From: Dokdonella_A sp963834755
Lineage (GTDB): Bacteria > Pseudomonadota > Gammaproteobacteria > Xanthomonadales > Rhodanobacteraceae
DNA: 64,000 nucleotides
NCBI GenBank assembly: GCA_963834755.1
Contig: CAWICQ010000009.1
Location: 1 to 64,000, forward strand
Direction of reading: 5' to 3'
Under the pieces are notes generated by a model. The model ran no database searches. It saw nothing but the letters and a program-made list of their open reading frames with translations, and had not been told where the DNA came from. Numbering within the stretch: the stretch's first letter is position 1; every line of letters begins with the position of its first letter. Both the position numbers and the translations under genes were made by a program. This document shows positions 1 to 8,045 of the stretch, piece by piece.

Positions 1-5
1 GCCAT

Positions 6-12
6 GAGGTGA
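6..12 (+). promoter_or_regulatory. Shine-Dalgarno site of the rubrerythrin gene
   Basis: GAGGTGA lies 5 nt before the ATG at 18. It overlaps the alternative GTG at 9, so the ATG at 18 is the better start. Confidence 0.75.
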
Positions 13-17
13 CAGCA

Positions 18-440
18 ATGAGCAATCTCAAGGGTTCCCGCACCGAAACGAACCTCAAAGCCGCATTCGCCGGCGAGTCGCAGGCGAACCGCCGCTATCT
101 CTATTTCGCCCAGAAGGCCGATGTCGAGGGCCACAATGACGTCGCCGCCGTGTTCCGCTCGACCGCCGAAGGCGAGACCGGACACGCGCACGGACATCTC
201 GAATACCTCGAAGCGGTCGGCGATCCCGCCACCGGCCTGCCGTTCGGCGCTACAGACTTGAACCTCAAGACCGCGATCGCCGGCGAAACGCACGAATACA
301 CCGACATGTATCCGGGCATGGCCAAGGCCGCGCGCGAGGAAGGTTTCGAGGAAATTGCCGACTGGTTCGAAACGCTGGCCAAGGCCGAGCGCTCGCACGC
401 GAACCGGTTCACCAAGGCGCTCGGCGAAATCGGCGGATAG
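18..440 (+). CDS. Rubrerythrin family diiron protein (lacks rubredoxin domain)
   Basis: This is a 140-residue ferritin-like four-helix protein of the rubrerythrin family, which normally reduces hydrogen peroxide at a cytoplasmic diiron centre. The expected ligands are all in place: E20, E53 and H56 in the first half, and E90, E93, E124 and H127 in the second, in the ExxH-type spacing of the family. The C-terminal rubredoxin-like zinc/iron ribbon of classical rubrerythrins is absent, so electrons must come from a separate partner. The Fe-S oxidoreductase encoded next is the obvious candidate (inference). The ATG at 18 is preferred over the GTG at 9 because the Shine-Dalgarno site covers the GTG. 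The family assignment is firm; the physiological substrate is inferred. Confidence 0.93.
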   Translation: MSNLKGSRTETNLKAAFAGESQANRRYLYFAQKADVEGHNDVAAVFRSTAEGETGHAHGHLEYLEAVGDPATGLPFGATDLNLKTAIAGETHEYTDMYPGMAKAAREEGFEEIADWFETLAKAERSHANRFTKALGEIGG

Positions 441-480
441 AGAATCGCTGCGAAGCAGCGCGATCTCCTTCGCACGCTTG

Positions 481-520
481 CCCTCACCCTACCCTCTCCC
501 GCAAGCGGGAGAGGGAATAG
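481..520. repeat. Short palindromic intergenic repeat, copy 1
   Basis: A perfect 11-bp inverted repeat, CCCTCTCCCGC (492-502) and GCGGGAGAGGG (505-515), is separated by 2 nt and preceded by CCCTCACCCTA. A near-identical copy lies at 1914-1947, and a degenerate tandem version at 34627-34820. It resembles REP-like elements. It sits in the spacer between the rubrerythrin and Fe-S genes and could form an mRNA hairpin. Confidence 0.85.
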
Positions 521-545
521 GCGTGCGACTTTCGAAGAGGCTCGA

Positions 546-1895
546 ATGGCGAACGACACGACCAACGTCCGCGAAGGCAGTCTCGATGCACCGACGCGTC
601 ACGCGCTCGACTGGAAAAATCCCGAGTTCTACGTCCAGGAGGCGATCGACAAGGAACTGCATCGCGTCTTCGACATCTGCCATGGCTGCCGCCGATGCGT
701 CAGCCTGTGCAACGCGTTTCCCACGTTGTTCGATCTGGTCGATGAATCATCGACGATGGAAGTCGACGGTGTTTCCAAGGCTGACTACGCGAAGGTCGTC
801 GATCAGTGTTATCTCTGCGATCTGTGCTATCAGACCAAGTGTCCGTACGTTCCGCCGCATCCATGGAACGTCGATTTTCCGCATTTGATGCTGCGCGCGA
901 AAGCCGCTCGCCACCGGCGCGGCGAAACGAAACTCGCCGCAAAGATTCTTTCCGACACGACGACCGTCGGCAGAATCGCCACGATCCCGATCGTGGTCGA
1001 CGTGGTCAACGCGAGCAACCGCGCAAAGCCGACGCGCGCGCTGATGGAAAAGACGCTGGGCGTACACCGCGACGCGCGCCTGCCGGAATTCGATGCACGC
1101 ACGGCGCGTCGCCGCCTGAAACATCTGGATCGCGCGGTGCCGCCGCATCCGCAGCCGGCCGGCCGCACGCGCGGCAAGGTGGCGCTGTTCGTGACGTGCT
1201 ATTGCAACGTCTCGCATCCGGGATCCGTCGAGGATCTCGCCGCGGTGCTCGCTCACAACGGCATTACAGCGCAGCTTGTCAGCCGCGAAGTCTGCTGCGG
1301 CATGCCGAAGTTCGAGCTCGGCGATCTCGACAGCGTTGCGAAATACAAGGAGACGAATATTCCCGTGCTCGCGGCCGCCGTGCGCGATGGATGGGACATC
1401 ACGGCCGCGATTCCGTCGTGCGTGCTGATGTTTCGTCAGGAACTGCCGCTGATGTTTCCGAACGACGACGACGTGCAGCTGGTCAAGCGCCATATCTTCG
1501 ATCCGTTCGAATACCTCTGGCAGCGGCATCAGGCGAAACTGCTCAAGATCGATTTCAAGAACGCGCTGGGCAAGGTCGCGTGGCATGCGCCGTGCCACCA
1601 GCGCGTGCAGAACATCGGCCCGAAAACGCGCGATGTGCTCGCGCTGATTCCGAACACCGAAGTCATCGCCGTCGAGCGCTGCTCAGGCCACGATGGCACC
1701 TACGGCGTGAAGTCGGCCACGTATGCGATCGCGCGCAAGATCGCGCGGCCGGTGGAGAACCGCATCAAGCAGATTGCGCCGGACCACTTCGCGAGCGATT
1801 GTCCGATGGCGGCCTCGCATCTCGCGCACGGCATGGATGATGAACCCGCGGCGGAGAGTCCGATCAGTCTGCTGCGGTATGCGTACGGGATTTGA
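546..1895 (+). CDS. Fe-S oxidoreductase, heterodisulfide reductase-related (GlpC/HdrD-like)
   Basis: This 449-residue protein has two CxxCxxCxxxC ferredoxin-type motifs (C45, C48, C51, C55 and C88, C91, C94, C99), which predict two [4Fe-4S] clusters. Its C-terminal half carries cysteine-rich CCG-type segments (VCCGMP, APCH and ERCSGHDG motifs) as in GlpC and HdrB/D. Such proteins carry electrons between a reduced donor and a partner enzyme. The gene lies between a rubredoxin-less rubrerythrin and a DUF3501 protein, so it probably supplies electrons to the rubrerythrin (inference from context). The ATG at 546 follows a purine-rich GAAGAGG stretch. No transmembrane segment is seen, so it is likely cytoplasmic. 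The exact electron donor and acceptor cannot be read from sequence. Confidence 0.88.
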   Translation: MANDTTNVREGSLDAPTRHALDWKNPEFYVQEAIDKELHRVFDICHGCRRCVSLCNAFPTLFDLVDESSTMEVDGVSKADYAKVVDQCYLCDLCYQTKCPYVPPHPWNVDFPHLMLRAKAARHRRGETKLAAKILSDTTTVGRIATIPIVVDVVNASNRAKPTRALMEKTLGVHRDARLPEFDARTARRRLKHLDRAVPPHPQPAGRTRGKVALFVTCYCNVSHPGSVEDLAAVLAHNGITAQLVSREVCCGMPKFELGDLDSVAKYKETNIPVLAAAVRDGWDITAAIPSCVLMFRQELPLMFPNDDDVQLVKRHIFDPFEYLWQRHQAKLLKIDFKNALGKVAWHAPCHQRVQNIGPKTRDVLALIPNTEVIAVERCSGHDGTYGVKSATYAIARKIARPVENRIKQIAPDHFASDCPMAASHLAHGMDDEPAAESPISLLRYAYGI

Positions 1896-1913
1896 GGCGT
1901 CGTAAAAGCGTTC

Positions 1914-1947
1914 CCTCACCCTACCCTCTCCCGCGAGCGGGAGAGGG
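1914..1947. repeat. Short palindromic intergenic repeat, copy 2
   Basis: Same element as at 481-520, with 11-bp arms at 1924-1934 and 1937-1947 and the same CCCTCACCCTA lead-in. It sits in the next spacer of the same operon. The open frame of the following gene runs back through it, which makes that gene look artificially long. Confidence 0.85.
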
Positions 1948-1987
1948 AAATTCCACGGTGAAAGAAAATAAATCCGATTCGTTGACC

Positions 1988-2569
1988 ATGAAAAAACTCA
2001 CGCACGCCGATCTCTGGAAACTCGAGGACTACGCGCGCGAGCGCAGCGCGTTCCGTGCGCAGGTGATTGCGCACAAGAAGAACCGGACGTTGCATCTCGG
2101 CGCGCATCTCACGCTGATCTTTGAAGATCGCATCACGGTCCAGTATCAAGTCCAGGAAATGCTGCGCATCGAGCGCATATTCGAAGCCGAAGCGATCGAC
2201 GAGGAGCTCGGCACCTACAATCCGTTGATTCCGGACGGTTCGAACCTCAAGGCGACGATGCTGATCGAGTACGACGACGTCGACGTGCGCAAGCGCGAGC
2301 TGGAAAATCTGCGCGGCATCGAGGACGCGATCGGGCTCATCGTCGGCAGCGAAGCCGCCGTACTGGCCATCGCCGACGAGGACCTCGACCGCAGCAACGA
2401 GACCAAGACCTCGGCCGTGCATTTTCTGCGCTTCGAATTGACGCGGCCGCTGATCGAGAAACTCCGCGGCGGCGCGGCGTTGGCGTTCACCGTCGACCAT
2501 CCGCACTATTCGGCGCGCGCGGTTGCGCCGCCGGAGGTGCGCAAGGCACTACTCGCCGACCTCGACTGA
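1988..2569 (+). CDS. DUF3501 family protein
   Basis: This 193-residue soluble protein belongs to the uncharacterised DUF3501 family, recognised by the MKKLTHADLW start and the HKKNRTLHLG and DRITVQYQVQEMLRIE segments. No catalytic motif or membrane segment can be identified. Family members recur beside rubrerythrin and heterodisulfide-reductase-like Fe-S proteins, and that is the arrangement here, so a role in the same peroxide or redox pathway is likely, though no biochemical activity can be stated. The reading frame is open upstream to 1892 across a palindromic repeat. A GTG at 1958 is possible, but the ATG at 1988 matches the family N-terminus best and leaves the repeat untranslated. Confidence 0.85.
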   Translation: MKKLTHADLWKLEDYARERSAFRAQVIAHKKNRTLHLGAHLTLIFEDRITVQYQVQEMLRIERIFEAEAIDEELGTYNPLIPDGSNLKATMLIEYDDVDVRKRELENLRGIEDAIGLIVGSEAAVLAIADEDLDRSNETKTSAVHFLRFELTRPLIEKLRGGAALAFTVDHPHYSARAVAPPEVRKALLADLD

Positions 2570-2638
2570 TCGCCCGCGCGGCGCGGGCGCCGGAGGCATT
2601 ACACTCGCGGTCCTTTTTTTTTCGAACCTCGAGACGCT

Positions 2639-3352
2639 ATGGAAGACCGCGCCCTGCCGACCCTTGCGGACGCCGCGCTGACCCATCCCGATTTCCCGCG
2701 CTGGCCCGGCATCGCGCCACTGCCGAACCGGCGCATGATGCTGCATGTCGGCGCCGAAACGGTCGAGAACTTTCTCGTCGTCGCGGACGCCTGGGGCCAG
2801 CTGATCGCTCGCGAGATCGAACCCGGCGCGCGCATCATCGACATCGGTTGCGGCTGCGCGCGCACGGCACGCACGTTGCTGCATCATCCGTCGATCGACG
2901 GATACATCGGGCTCGACGTGGTGCTGCCCTACATCGAATGGAACACGCGCTACATCGCGCCGCTCACACGCGGACGTTTTCGCTTCGCGCATCTCGACGT
3001 GCAGACGCCGCGCTACAACCCCAATGGAGCGGTGGCGGCCGAACACGCGCGCTTTCCCCTCGCCGACGGCACCGCAAACTTCGCGTTCGCGGCATCGCTC
3101 TTCACGCACCTGCGCGAAGAGGCCGCACAACGTTATCTCGACGAAGCCGCACGCTGCGTTGCGCTGGATGGCAAGCTCGTCGCATCGATCCACGATCAAC
3201 CCGCGCCCGGCACCGCGTTCAGCGGCGACGAATTCCGCGCCGACGTGCGCGCGGACTATTTCGTCGCGCTCGCCGCGCGCAGCGGATGGGATGCGTTGCG
3301 CGCGGTCGGCGACATCTGCGGCCAGGAAACGCTGATCTTCCGCCGCTCGTGA
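2639..3352 (+). CDS. SAM-dependent class I methyltransferase
   Basis: This 237-residue protein has a Rossmann-type methyltransferase fold. Motif I (IIDIGCGCARTAR) lies at about residues 66-78, with an acidic residue after strand 2 in YIGLDVV. A post-motif segment with FAFAASLFTHL followed by a basic helix is typical of methyltransferase family 11/12 proteins. Nothing in the sequence identifies the methyl acceptor. A TACACT hexamer about 35 nt upstream may be a -10 element, and the gene appears to be a single unit. The class is confident; the substrate is unknown. Confidence 0.8.
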   Translation: MEDRALPTLADAALTHPDFPRWPGIAPLPNRRMMLHVGAETVENFLVVADAWGQLIAREIEPGARIIDIGCGCARTARTLLHHPSIDGYIGLDVVLPYIEWNTRYIAPLTRGRFRFAHLDVQTPRYNPNGAVAAEHARFPLADGTANFAFAASLFTHLREEAAQRYLDEAARCVALDGKLVASIHDQPAPGTAFSGDEFRADVRADYFVALAARSGWDALRAVGDICGQETLIFRRS

Positions 3353-3483
3353 CCTTAGCGCCCATTCCGTCGCGCAGCGTTTCTCCGTCTTGCGATCGAG
3401 AACAGGCCATTGCACGTCCGCGTATCTGGCGCGAGCGCAACGACAGATCGTGATCGCCGCGTCCGAAACCATCTTGTCCCGCT

Positions 3484-4092
3484 TCACGCCTGCGCGAGAT
3501 CCCTTCCCATTCGCGCGGCGACTTCAGCGGTCGCCAACCGACACACTTCGTCCATCGGCCGCGAAGCGTCGATGCGAATCGTGGCCATCGGCGGCGCATC
3601 GAAGCGACGCGCGACGATATCGACGATCTCTGGTTCGCGATCGGCCGCGGGATGTTTTCGATCCAGAATGTCGCGTGCGATGCGTTCGCGCGCGAGCGCA
3701 GGCGGGCAATCGATCAGCAGCGGCAATACATCGAAACCGTGTGCGTCGGCGAGCGCGACAACCTGATCGTAGTCCTCGCGCCGCGAGAAGGTCATGCCAT
3801 CGATGACGCTCGACTCGCCGAGCAGGCAATTGATCTCGACCGCCAGCAGCACGGTGCGGAACGCGGCGCGTTTCTCGACGAAGCTGAAATCGCAGCGCGG
3901 AAACATCGCCTGGCGGATCGCGTCGCGGCAGACACGCCGAAGGCCGAGCCGCACTTCGAGCGTGCGCGCGACCGTGCTCTTGCCGGCTCCCGGCAGCCCG
4001 ATCAAGGCCACGATCAGCGCACGCGAACCAGCCGAAGCCCGCTCTGCCCGCTGTCGCCGAGCCGGCTGTTCGTCCAGCCTGTCCACACCCAT
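3484..4092 (-). CDS. P-loop AAA-type kinase (zeta-toxin/gluconokinase-like)
   Basis: This 202-residue protein has a canonical Walker A motif GLPGAGKST at residues 32-40 and a small-kinase architecture: a substrate-binding CRDAIRQAMF segment, a DGMTFSRREDY segment, and a lid-like stretch with ARERIARD arginines. This is the general plan of the zeta-toxin, gluconokinase and adenylylsulfate kinase groups, which phosphorylate small molecules. No antitoxin-like gene is adjacent, so a toxin role is not supported. The first 24 residues, before the beta-1 strand, are charged and may not be translated; a shorter start is possible. It is transcribed divergently from the Ser/Thr kinase gene and convergently with the methyltransferase. 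Confidence 0.68.
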   Translation of the reverse strand: MGVDRLDEQPARRQRAERASAGSRALIVALIGLPGAGKSTVARTLEVRLGLRRVCRDAIRQAMFPRCDFSFVEKRAAFRTVLLAVEINCLLGESSVIDGMTFSRREDYDQVVALADAHGFDVLPLLIDCPPALARERIARDILDRKHPAADREPEIVDIVARRFDAPPMATIRIDASRPMDEVCRLATAEVAARMGRDLAQA

Positions 4093-4276
4093 TCCCGCCT
4101 CTGACGAAACCGTTCGCGCCCGCCGGCGCCGGCGCTAGGCCGAGTACCTGCAAGCTGCGGTCGCGCCGCTCCGACCAGGCGCCAACCGGCCCTAGGTTGC
4201 CACAAACCGGGGCGGACCCAGCGGTTTCCGGCACTCCGAGCGGGCATACGGCCGTTTTATCGACCCTTCGCTTGGC

Positions 4277-4282
4277 TAGAAT
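4277..4282 (+). promoter_or_regulatory. Putative -10 element of the Ser/Thr kinase gene
   Basis: TAGAAT lies 21 nt before the ATG at 4304. No strong -35 hexamer is visible. The TANAATCG context recurs before other genes in the window (28716, 32478). Confidence 0.35.
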
Positions 4283-4303
4283 CGAGCCGGTAAGGCTGAG
4301 GCC

Positions 4304-6589
4304 ATGACCAACCTGAAGCTCCCGTTCGAAATCGAGGGTTACCGGATCGTGCGCCGCCTTGGCCTGGGCGGCATGGCGACCGTGTACCTCGGTATCCAGC
4401 GCTCGCTGGGCCGGCCGGTTGCGATCAAGGTGCTCGCCACGGATCACACGCAGAGCGAAGAGCTGGTGCGTCGTTTCGAGCACGAAGCGCGCACGATCGC
4501 GCGGCTGGATCATCCGCACATCGTCAACATCTTCGACGTCGGCCGCACATCGAGCGGGCAGATCTATTACACGATGCCGTATCTGCCCAACGGCGATCTT
4601 GCGGCGCGCAATCTGCGCGAGGATCAGCTGCGCGTCTTGCAGATCATTCGCGCGCTCGCCGACGCGCTGGGTTACGCGCACGAGCAAGGCATCGTGCATC
4701 GCGACGTGAAACCCGAGAACGTGCTGTTCGACAAGCTCGATCGACCGCTGCTCGCCGATTTCGGCATCGCGTTGAGCGACACGCAGCTGCCGCGCGTGAC
4801 GCGCGAAGGCGCGACGATCGGATCGTCCGGCTACATGAGTCCCGAGCAGGCACGCAGTCAGCCGCTCGATGGACGTTCCGACATCTACAGCCTCGGCGTG
4901 CTGTGCTACGAATTGCTGACCGGCGAAATGCCGTTTCGCGGACCCGACACGTTGTCGGTCGCGCTCGCGCACATCGAGAATCCGGTGCCGCGCCTGCCGA
5001 TGCTGCGGCGCATGTGGCAGCCATTCATCGACAAATCGCTGGCCAAGCGTCCCGAGGCGCGCTTCCAGAGTGCCGAGGAAGTCATCGCTGCGCTCGATGC
5101 GATCGAGCTTCGCATCAGCGCGCCGCCGCTGCACGGACCTGCGCGCTGGTGGCGAGAGCTCGCCGAGCGCACGGCTGCGATTCCACGCCGAACGCGCGCG
5201 CTCGGTATCGGTCTCCTGATCACGATCACGCTCGCCAGCCTGATCGTGTTGCTGCCGCATTCGCCCGGACCGCCGGCGGCGCCGCCATCGTCGTCCGCCG
5301 AGCAGCAAGCGGCGCACGTCGCGATGACGTCGAACGCCGCTGCGGCGACTCCGCCGCAGGTCGAGAACATGGCTGCGATCGTTGCGCCTGCGGCAACGCC
5401 GCTGCCCGAAATACCCACCGTCGATGCAGCGGCCATCGATGGCATGCTCGCTGAAGCGAAAGACCTGACCGAGCACGGCCATCTCGTCACGCCCAAAGGC
5501 AAGAACGCCGCCGATCGCTATCTGGCTGCGCTCCACGCCGATCCATCGCGACAAGATGCCGTACAAGGAATCGAAGGTCTGTTCGCGCCGCTCGGATCAA
5601 GCACCGCTGCGGCGATCGAACACGGCGACGTCGGCGGCGCCGGCGAATCGATCGATCATGCGGTGACGCTCGCCGACTCGGCAAAGCTGCGCAAGAGCAA
5701 GACGTTCGCGGCCTATCGCGCATCGGTGCGCGATGCGATTGAGCATCGTCGCCAGAGCGGACACGGTGCGTTCGATGCCGGCGAGCTCGCGCCACTGGCA
5801 CCGCTCGTGCCCGCGCTCGCCAAACTCGACAGGCACGATGCCGAGGTGCTGCAGGGCGATCTCGATCGGCCGGCGAAACTGCTGCGCGATGGCGGCAACT
5901 TCCGCGATGCGGGCGGGCCGGACCTCAGCGTGATCCCGGTTCGCACCGACTACGGCGACCATCTCGACTACGCCTACGCTCTTGGCGTCTATGACGTCAC
6001 ACGCGGCGCGTACGAACGCTTCGCGAAGGTCACCGGCCGGCCGCCTTCTCGCTGCCGCGAATCGCAGAGCCTGTTCGCGCGTTTCAGGGATTTGAGCTGG
6101 GACGCGCCGGGATTTGCGCAGACCCAGGAAGATCCGGTGGTCTGCATCGGCTGGCAGGACGCCAAGGCGTATACCGACTGGCTGTCGCGACAGACCGGCG
6201 AGCACTATCGCCTGCCCACGCAACAAGAGTGGATGCATGTTGCGCAAGCGATCGTCGTCGCGTCCGGCTGCGGCGGGGGCAATTTCAGCACGGACTCCTG
6301 CGACGACGGTTACGCGAACACCGCGCCGGTCGGACGTTTCCCGGCGACGCGCTATGGTCTTTACGACGTCGTCGGCAATGTCGCGGTGTGGACCGCCGAT
6401 TGCGCCGAACCGGCCAAGGGTGGCGCATGCCGCGCGCATGTGATTCGAGGTTTGTCATGGCGCGATGAGCGCGACCCTGCGCAGGTGTGGCGCGAAAGCT
6501 CGAGTGCGGACGACATGGGCTACTCGACCGTCGGCTTTCGTGTGCTGCGAGAGATTTCCGCGGATAATGCTCGCCTCGCGAAACACTAA
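4304..6589 (+). CDS. Membrane Ser/Thr protein kinase with C-terminal FGE/SUMF1 domain
   Basis: This 761-residue fusion has an N-terminal Hanks-type kinase domain (about residues 10-265) with an intact catalytic set: the GLGGMATVYLG glycine loop at 20-30, K42 in VAIK, HRD at 132-134 and DFG at 152-154. A single hydrophobic span at about 300-318 is followed by an Ala/Pro-rich linker. From about residue 540 there is a formylglycine-generating-enzyme (SUMF1-type) domain with the motifs WQDAKAYTDWL, YRLPTQQEW, GNVAVWTADC and VGFRVLR. The layout implies cytosolic phosphorylation coupled to an extracytoplasmic ligand- or protein-binding domain. Whether the FGE domain is catalytic is unclear; in kinase fusions it may act as a sensor or scaffold (inference). 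A DUF502 membrane protein follows after 18 nt and is probably co-transcribed. Confidence 0.93.
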   Translation: MTNLKLPFEIEGYRIVRRLGLGGMATVYLGIQRSLGRPVAIKVLATDHTQSEELVRRFEHEARTIARLDHPHIVNIFDVGRTSSGQIYYTMPYLPNGDLAARNLREDQLRVLQIIRALADALGYAHEQGIVHRDVKPENVLFDKLDRPLLADFGIALSDTQLPRVTREGATIGSSGYMSPEQARSQPLDGRSDIYSLGVLCYELLTGEMPFRGPDTLSVALAHIENPVPRLPMLRRMWQPFIDKSLAKRPEARFQSAEEVIAALDAIELRISAPPLHGPARWWRELAERTAAIPRRTRALGIGLLITITLASLIVLLPHSPGPPAAPPSSSAEQQAAHVAMTSNAAAATPPQVENMAAIVAPAATPLPEIPTVDAAAIDGMLAEAKDLTEHGHLVTPKGKNAADRYLAALHADPSRQDAVQGIEGLFAPLGSSTAAAIEHGDVGGAGESIDHAVTLADSAKLRKSKTFAAYRASVRDAIEHRRQSGHGAFDAGELAPLAPLVPALAKLDRHDAEVLQGDLDRPAKLLRDGGNFRDAGGPDLSVIPVRTDYGDHLDYAYALGVYDVTRGAYERFAKVTGRPPSRCRESQSLFARFRDLSWDAPGFAQTQEDPVVCIGWQDAKAYTDWLSRQTGEHYRLPTQQEWMHVAQAIVVASGCGGGNFSTDSCDDGYANTAPVGRFPATRYGLYDVVGNVAVWTADCAEPAKGGACRAHVIRGLSWRDERDPAQVWRESSSADDMGYSTVGFRVLREISADNARLAKH

Positions 6590-6607
6590 CGCAGACGACG
6601 CGCACGC

Positions 6608-7282
6608 ATGCGACCTCTCTACATTCAGCGCTACCTGCTGACCGGGCTCCTGACCTTCATACCGATCTGGCTGACCTGGGCCGTCTTCAAGTTCATCTTC
6701 TCGCTGCTATCGCAAGTGAATCTGCCGTGGGTCGCGGCGTTGTTCTCGACGTTGGCCGAAGCGTTTCCGGAAACGATCGGGCGACTCAACCAGGGCTGGC
6801 TGGTTTCGCTGTTCGCGTTTGTGGTGACGGTGATCGCGCTGTACGTCGCCGGCTGGGCGGCGAGCCACGTCTTCGGACGACGCCTGATCGGCATGATGGA
6901 GGGCCTGATCCAGCGCATCCCGCTCGCGCACACGATTTACGGCGGCACCAAGAAGCTGATGAGCCTCTTGCAGACGAAGCCGACCGGCACGCAGCGTGTC
7001 GTGTTGATCGACTTTCCTTCGCCCGAGCTCAAGTCGGTCGGCTTCGTGACGCGCGTTTTTCAGGATGCGTCGGGCCGCGAACTCGCCGCGGTTTATGTGC
7101 CGACGACGCCGAACCCAACCGGCGGCTATCTCGAGATCGTCCCGATCGAGCGCCTGACCGCGACCGACTGGACCGTCGACCAGGCGATGGCGTTCATCCT
7201 ATCGGCGGGCGCCGCAGCGCCGGATATCCTGCCGTTCAATATCGAGCGACCGCCGCCGGTCGTTCCGCCGGCGGCCGCATGA
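6608..7282 (+). CDS. DUF502 family inner-membrane protein
   Basis: This 224-residue membrane protein belongs to the DUF502 family. It has two strong hydrophobic spans: YLLTGLLTFIPIWLTWAVF near residues 8-27 and LVSLFAFVVTVIALYVAG near 62-80. The family-typical IPLAHTIYGGTKKL segment and a C-terminal soluble domain ending in a Pro-rich tail follow. The function is unknown; plant relatives (COV proteins) are membrane proteins of vascular patterning, which says little about bacteria. It lies 18 nt behind the membrane Ser/Thr kinase, so the two are likely an operon. It runs convergently into the SRPBCC gene with only 18 nt between stop codons and no obvious terminator hairpin. Confidence 0.85.
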   Translation: MRPLYIQRYLLTGLLTFIPIWLTWAVFKFIFSLLSQVNLPWVAALFSTLAEAFPETIGRLNQGWLVSLFAFVVTVIALYVAGWAASHVFGRRLIGMMEGLIQRIPLAHTIYGGTKKLMSLLQTKPTGTQRVVLIDFPSPELKSVGFVTRVFQDASGRELAAVYVPTTPNPTGGYLEIVPIERLTATDWTVDQAMAFILSAGAAAPDILPFNIERPPPVVPPAAA

Positions 7283-7300
7283 TCAGGGCGCAGGCGAAGG

Positions 7301-7828
7301 CTATTTCCCTTCGACAATCTTCTTGAGGTTGTCGAGCCCGCCCTGATAAACGCCACTGATCGTCTTCGTCGCGGTTGCGTCATCGGCATCGGCCGCCGGT
7401 TTGTCGCCCATGTCCTTGCGCTTGAACGTGCCTGACCATGTCACCGTCGACTTGCCCTTGCCCGTCGATGCGACGGTGACCGTCGAGGAGTAGTCGCTGA
7501 CCGGCAGCACGCCTTCGAGAATCGAATACTTGAACGAACGATGTTTGGGGTCGAACGCGAGCAGCTTTTCCCTGATCGTGCCGCCGCCTTTCAGCGAGAG
7601 CAGACGCTCGGCGCCGACCACGTTGTTCTTGCCGGAAACGATCTCGTCTTTTTCGACCGCGGGGTGCCATGTCGCGAGACCGTCGAAATTCTTGACCTTT
7701 TCCCAGACCTGATCGGCGGATGCGTCGATGCTCACCTGCTTGGTGACCTTGAGGACAGGAGCGGCCGCGAAGGCCGCCACCGAAACGACGGCCAATGCCG
7801 CGAACGCGATCGCTTTGAGTGCTCTCAT
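7301..7828 (-). CDS. Exported SRPBCC (START-like) family protein
   Basis: This 175-residue protein begins with a clear signal peptide (MRALKAIAFAALAVVSVAAF, then AAAP), followed by an SRPBCC/polyketide cyclase-like domain recognised by the VSIDASADQVWEKVKNFDGL and WHPAVEKDEI segments. SRPBCC folds form a deep hydrophobic cavity for small ligands; the ligand here is unknown. The frame is open further upstream, but the ATG at 7828 directly precedes the signal sequence and has a GAGGCA ribosome-binding site, so the longer reading is rejected. It is divergent from the M14 peptidase gene across 217 nt. Periplasmic location is predicted from the signal peptide. Confidence 0.82.
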   Translation of the reverse strand: MRALKAIAFAALAVVSVAAFAAAPVLKVTKQVSIDASADQVWEKVKNFDGLATWHPAVEKDEIVSGKNNVVGAERLLSLKGGGTIREKLLAFDPKHRSFKYSILEGVLPVSDYSSTVTVASTGKGKSTVTWSGTFKRKDMGDKPAADADDATATKTISGVYQGGLDNLKKIVEGK

Positions 7829-8045
7829 TTTCGTTGCCTCGTTGCTGGAAAAGCGGACCGATGCAAGGGCCGGACCGGAATGGCATCGCGTCCGGGCACG
7901 TCGCCGCAAGGCTCGCACAACATGGCGACGCTTGCATGCGGCACTGCGATCGGCGGGCTGTTCCAGAAATGGAACAGTGTTGTAACGTCCGCCGCCGGCA
8001 CGCGTTTACCGTACTATCCCGCGCCATCCACCACAATCCGAACCG

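Noticed and set aside
2571..2622. Terminator after the DUF3501 gene
   Set aside because: A GC-rich hairpin (2571-2589) and a T-run (2613-2622) are present but more than 20 nt apart, so they do not form a normal terminator.
3484..4092. Zeta-toxin of a toxin-antitoxin pair
   Set aside because: No antitoxin-like gene is adjacent; the P-loop kinase fold alone is too general.
3524..5566. 680-residue open frame on the minus strand
   Set aside because: It overlaps the P-loop kinase and the Ser/Thr kinase, both with clear motifs, and its translation is Arg-rich with no domain. It is a high-GC shadow.
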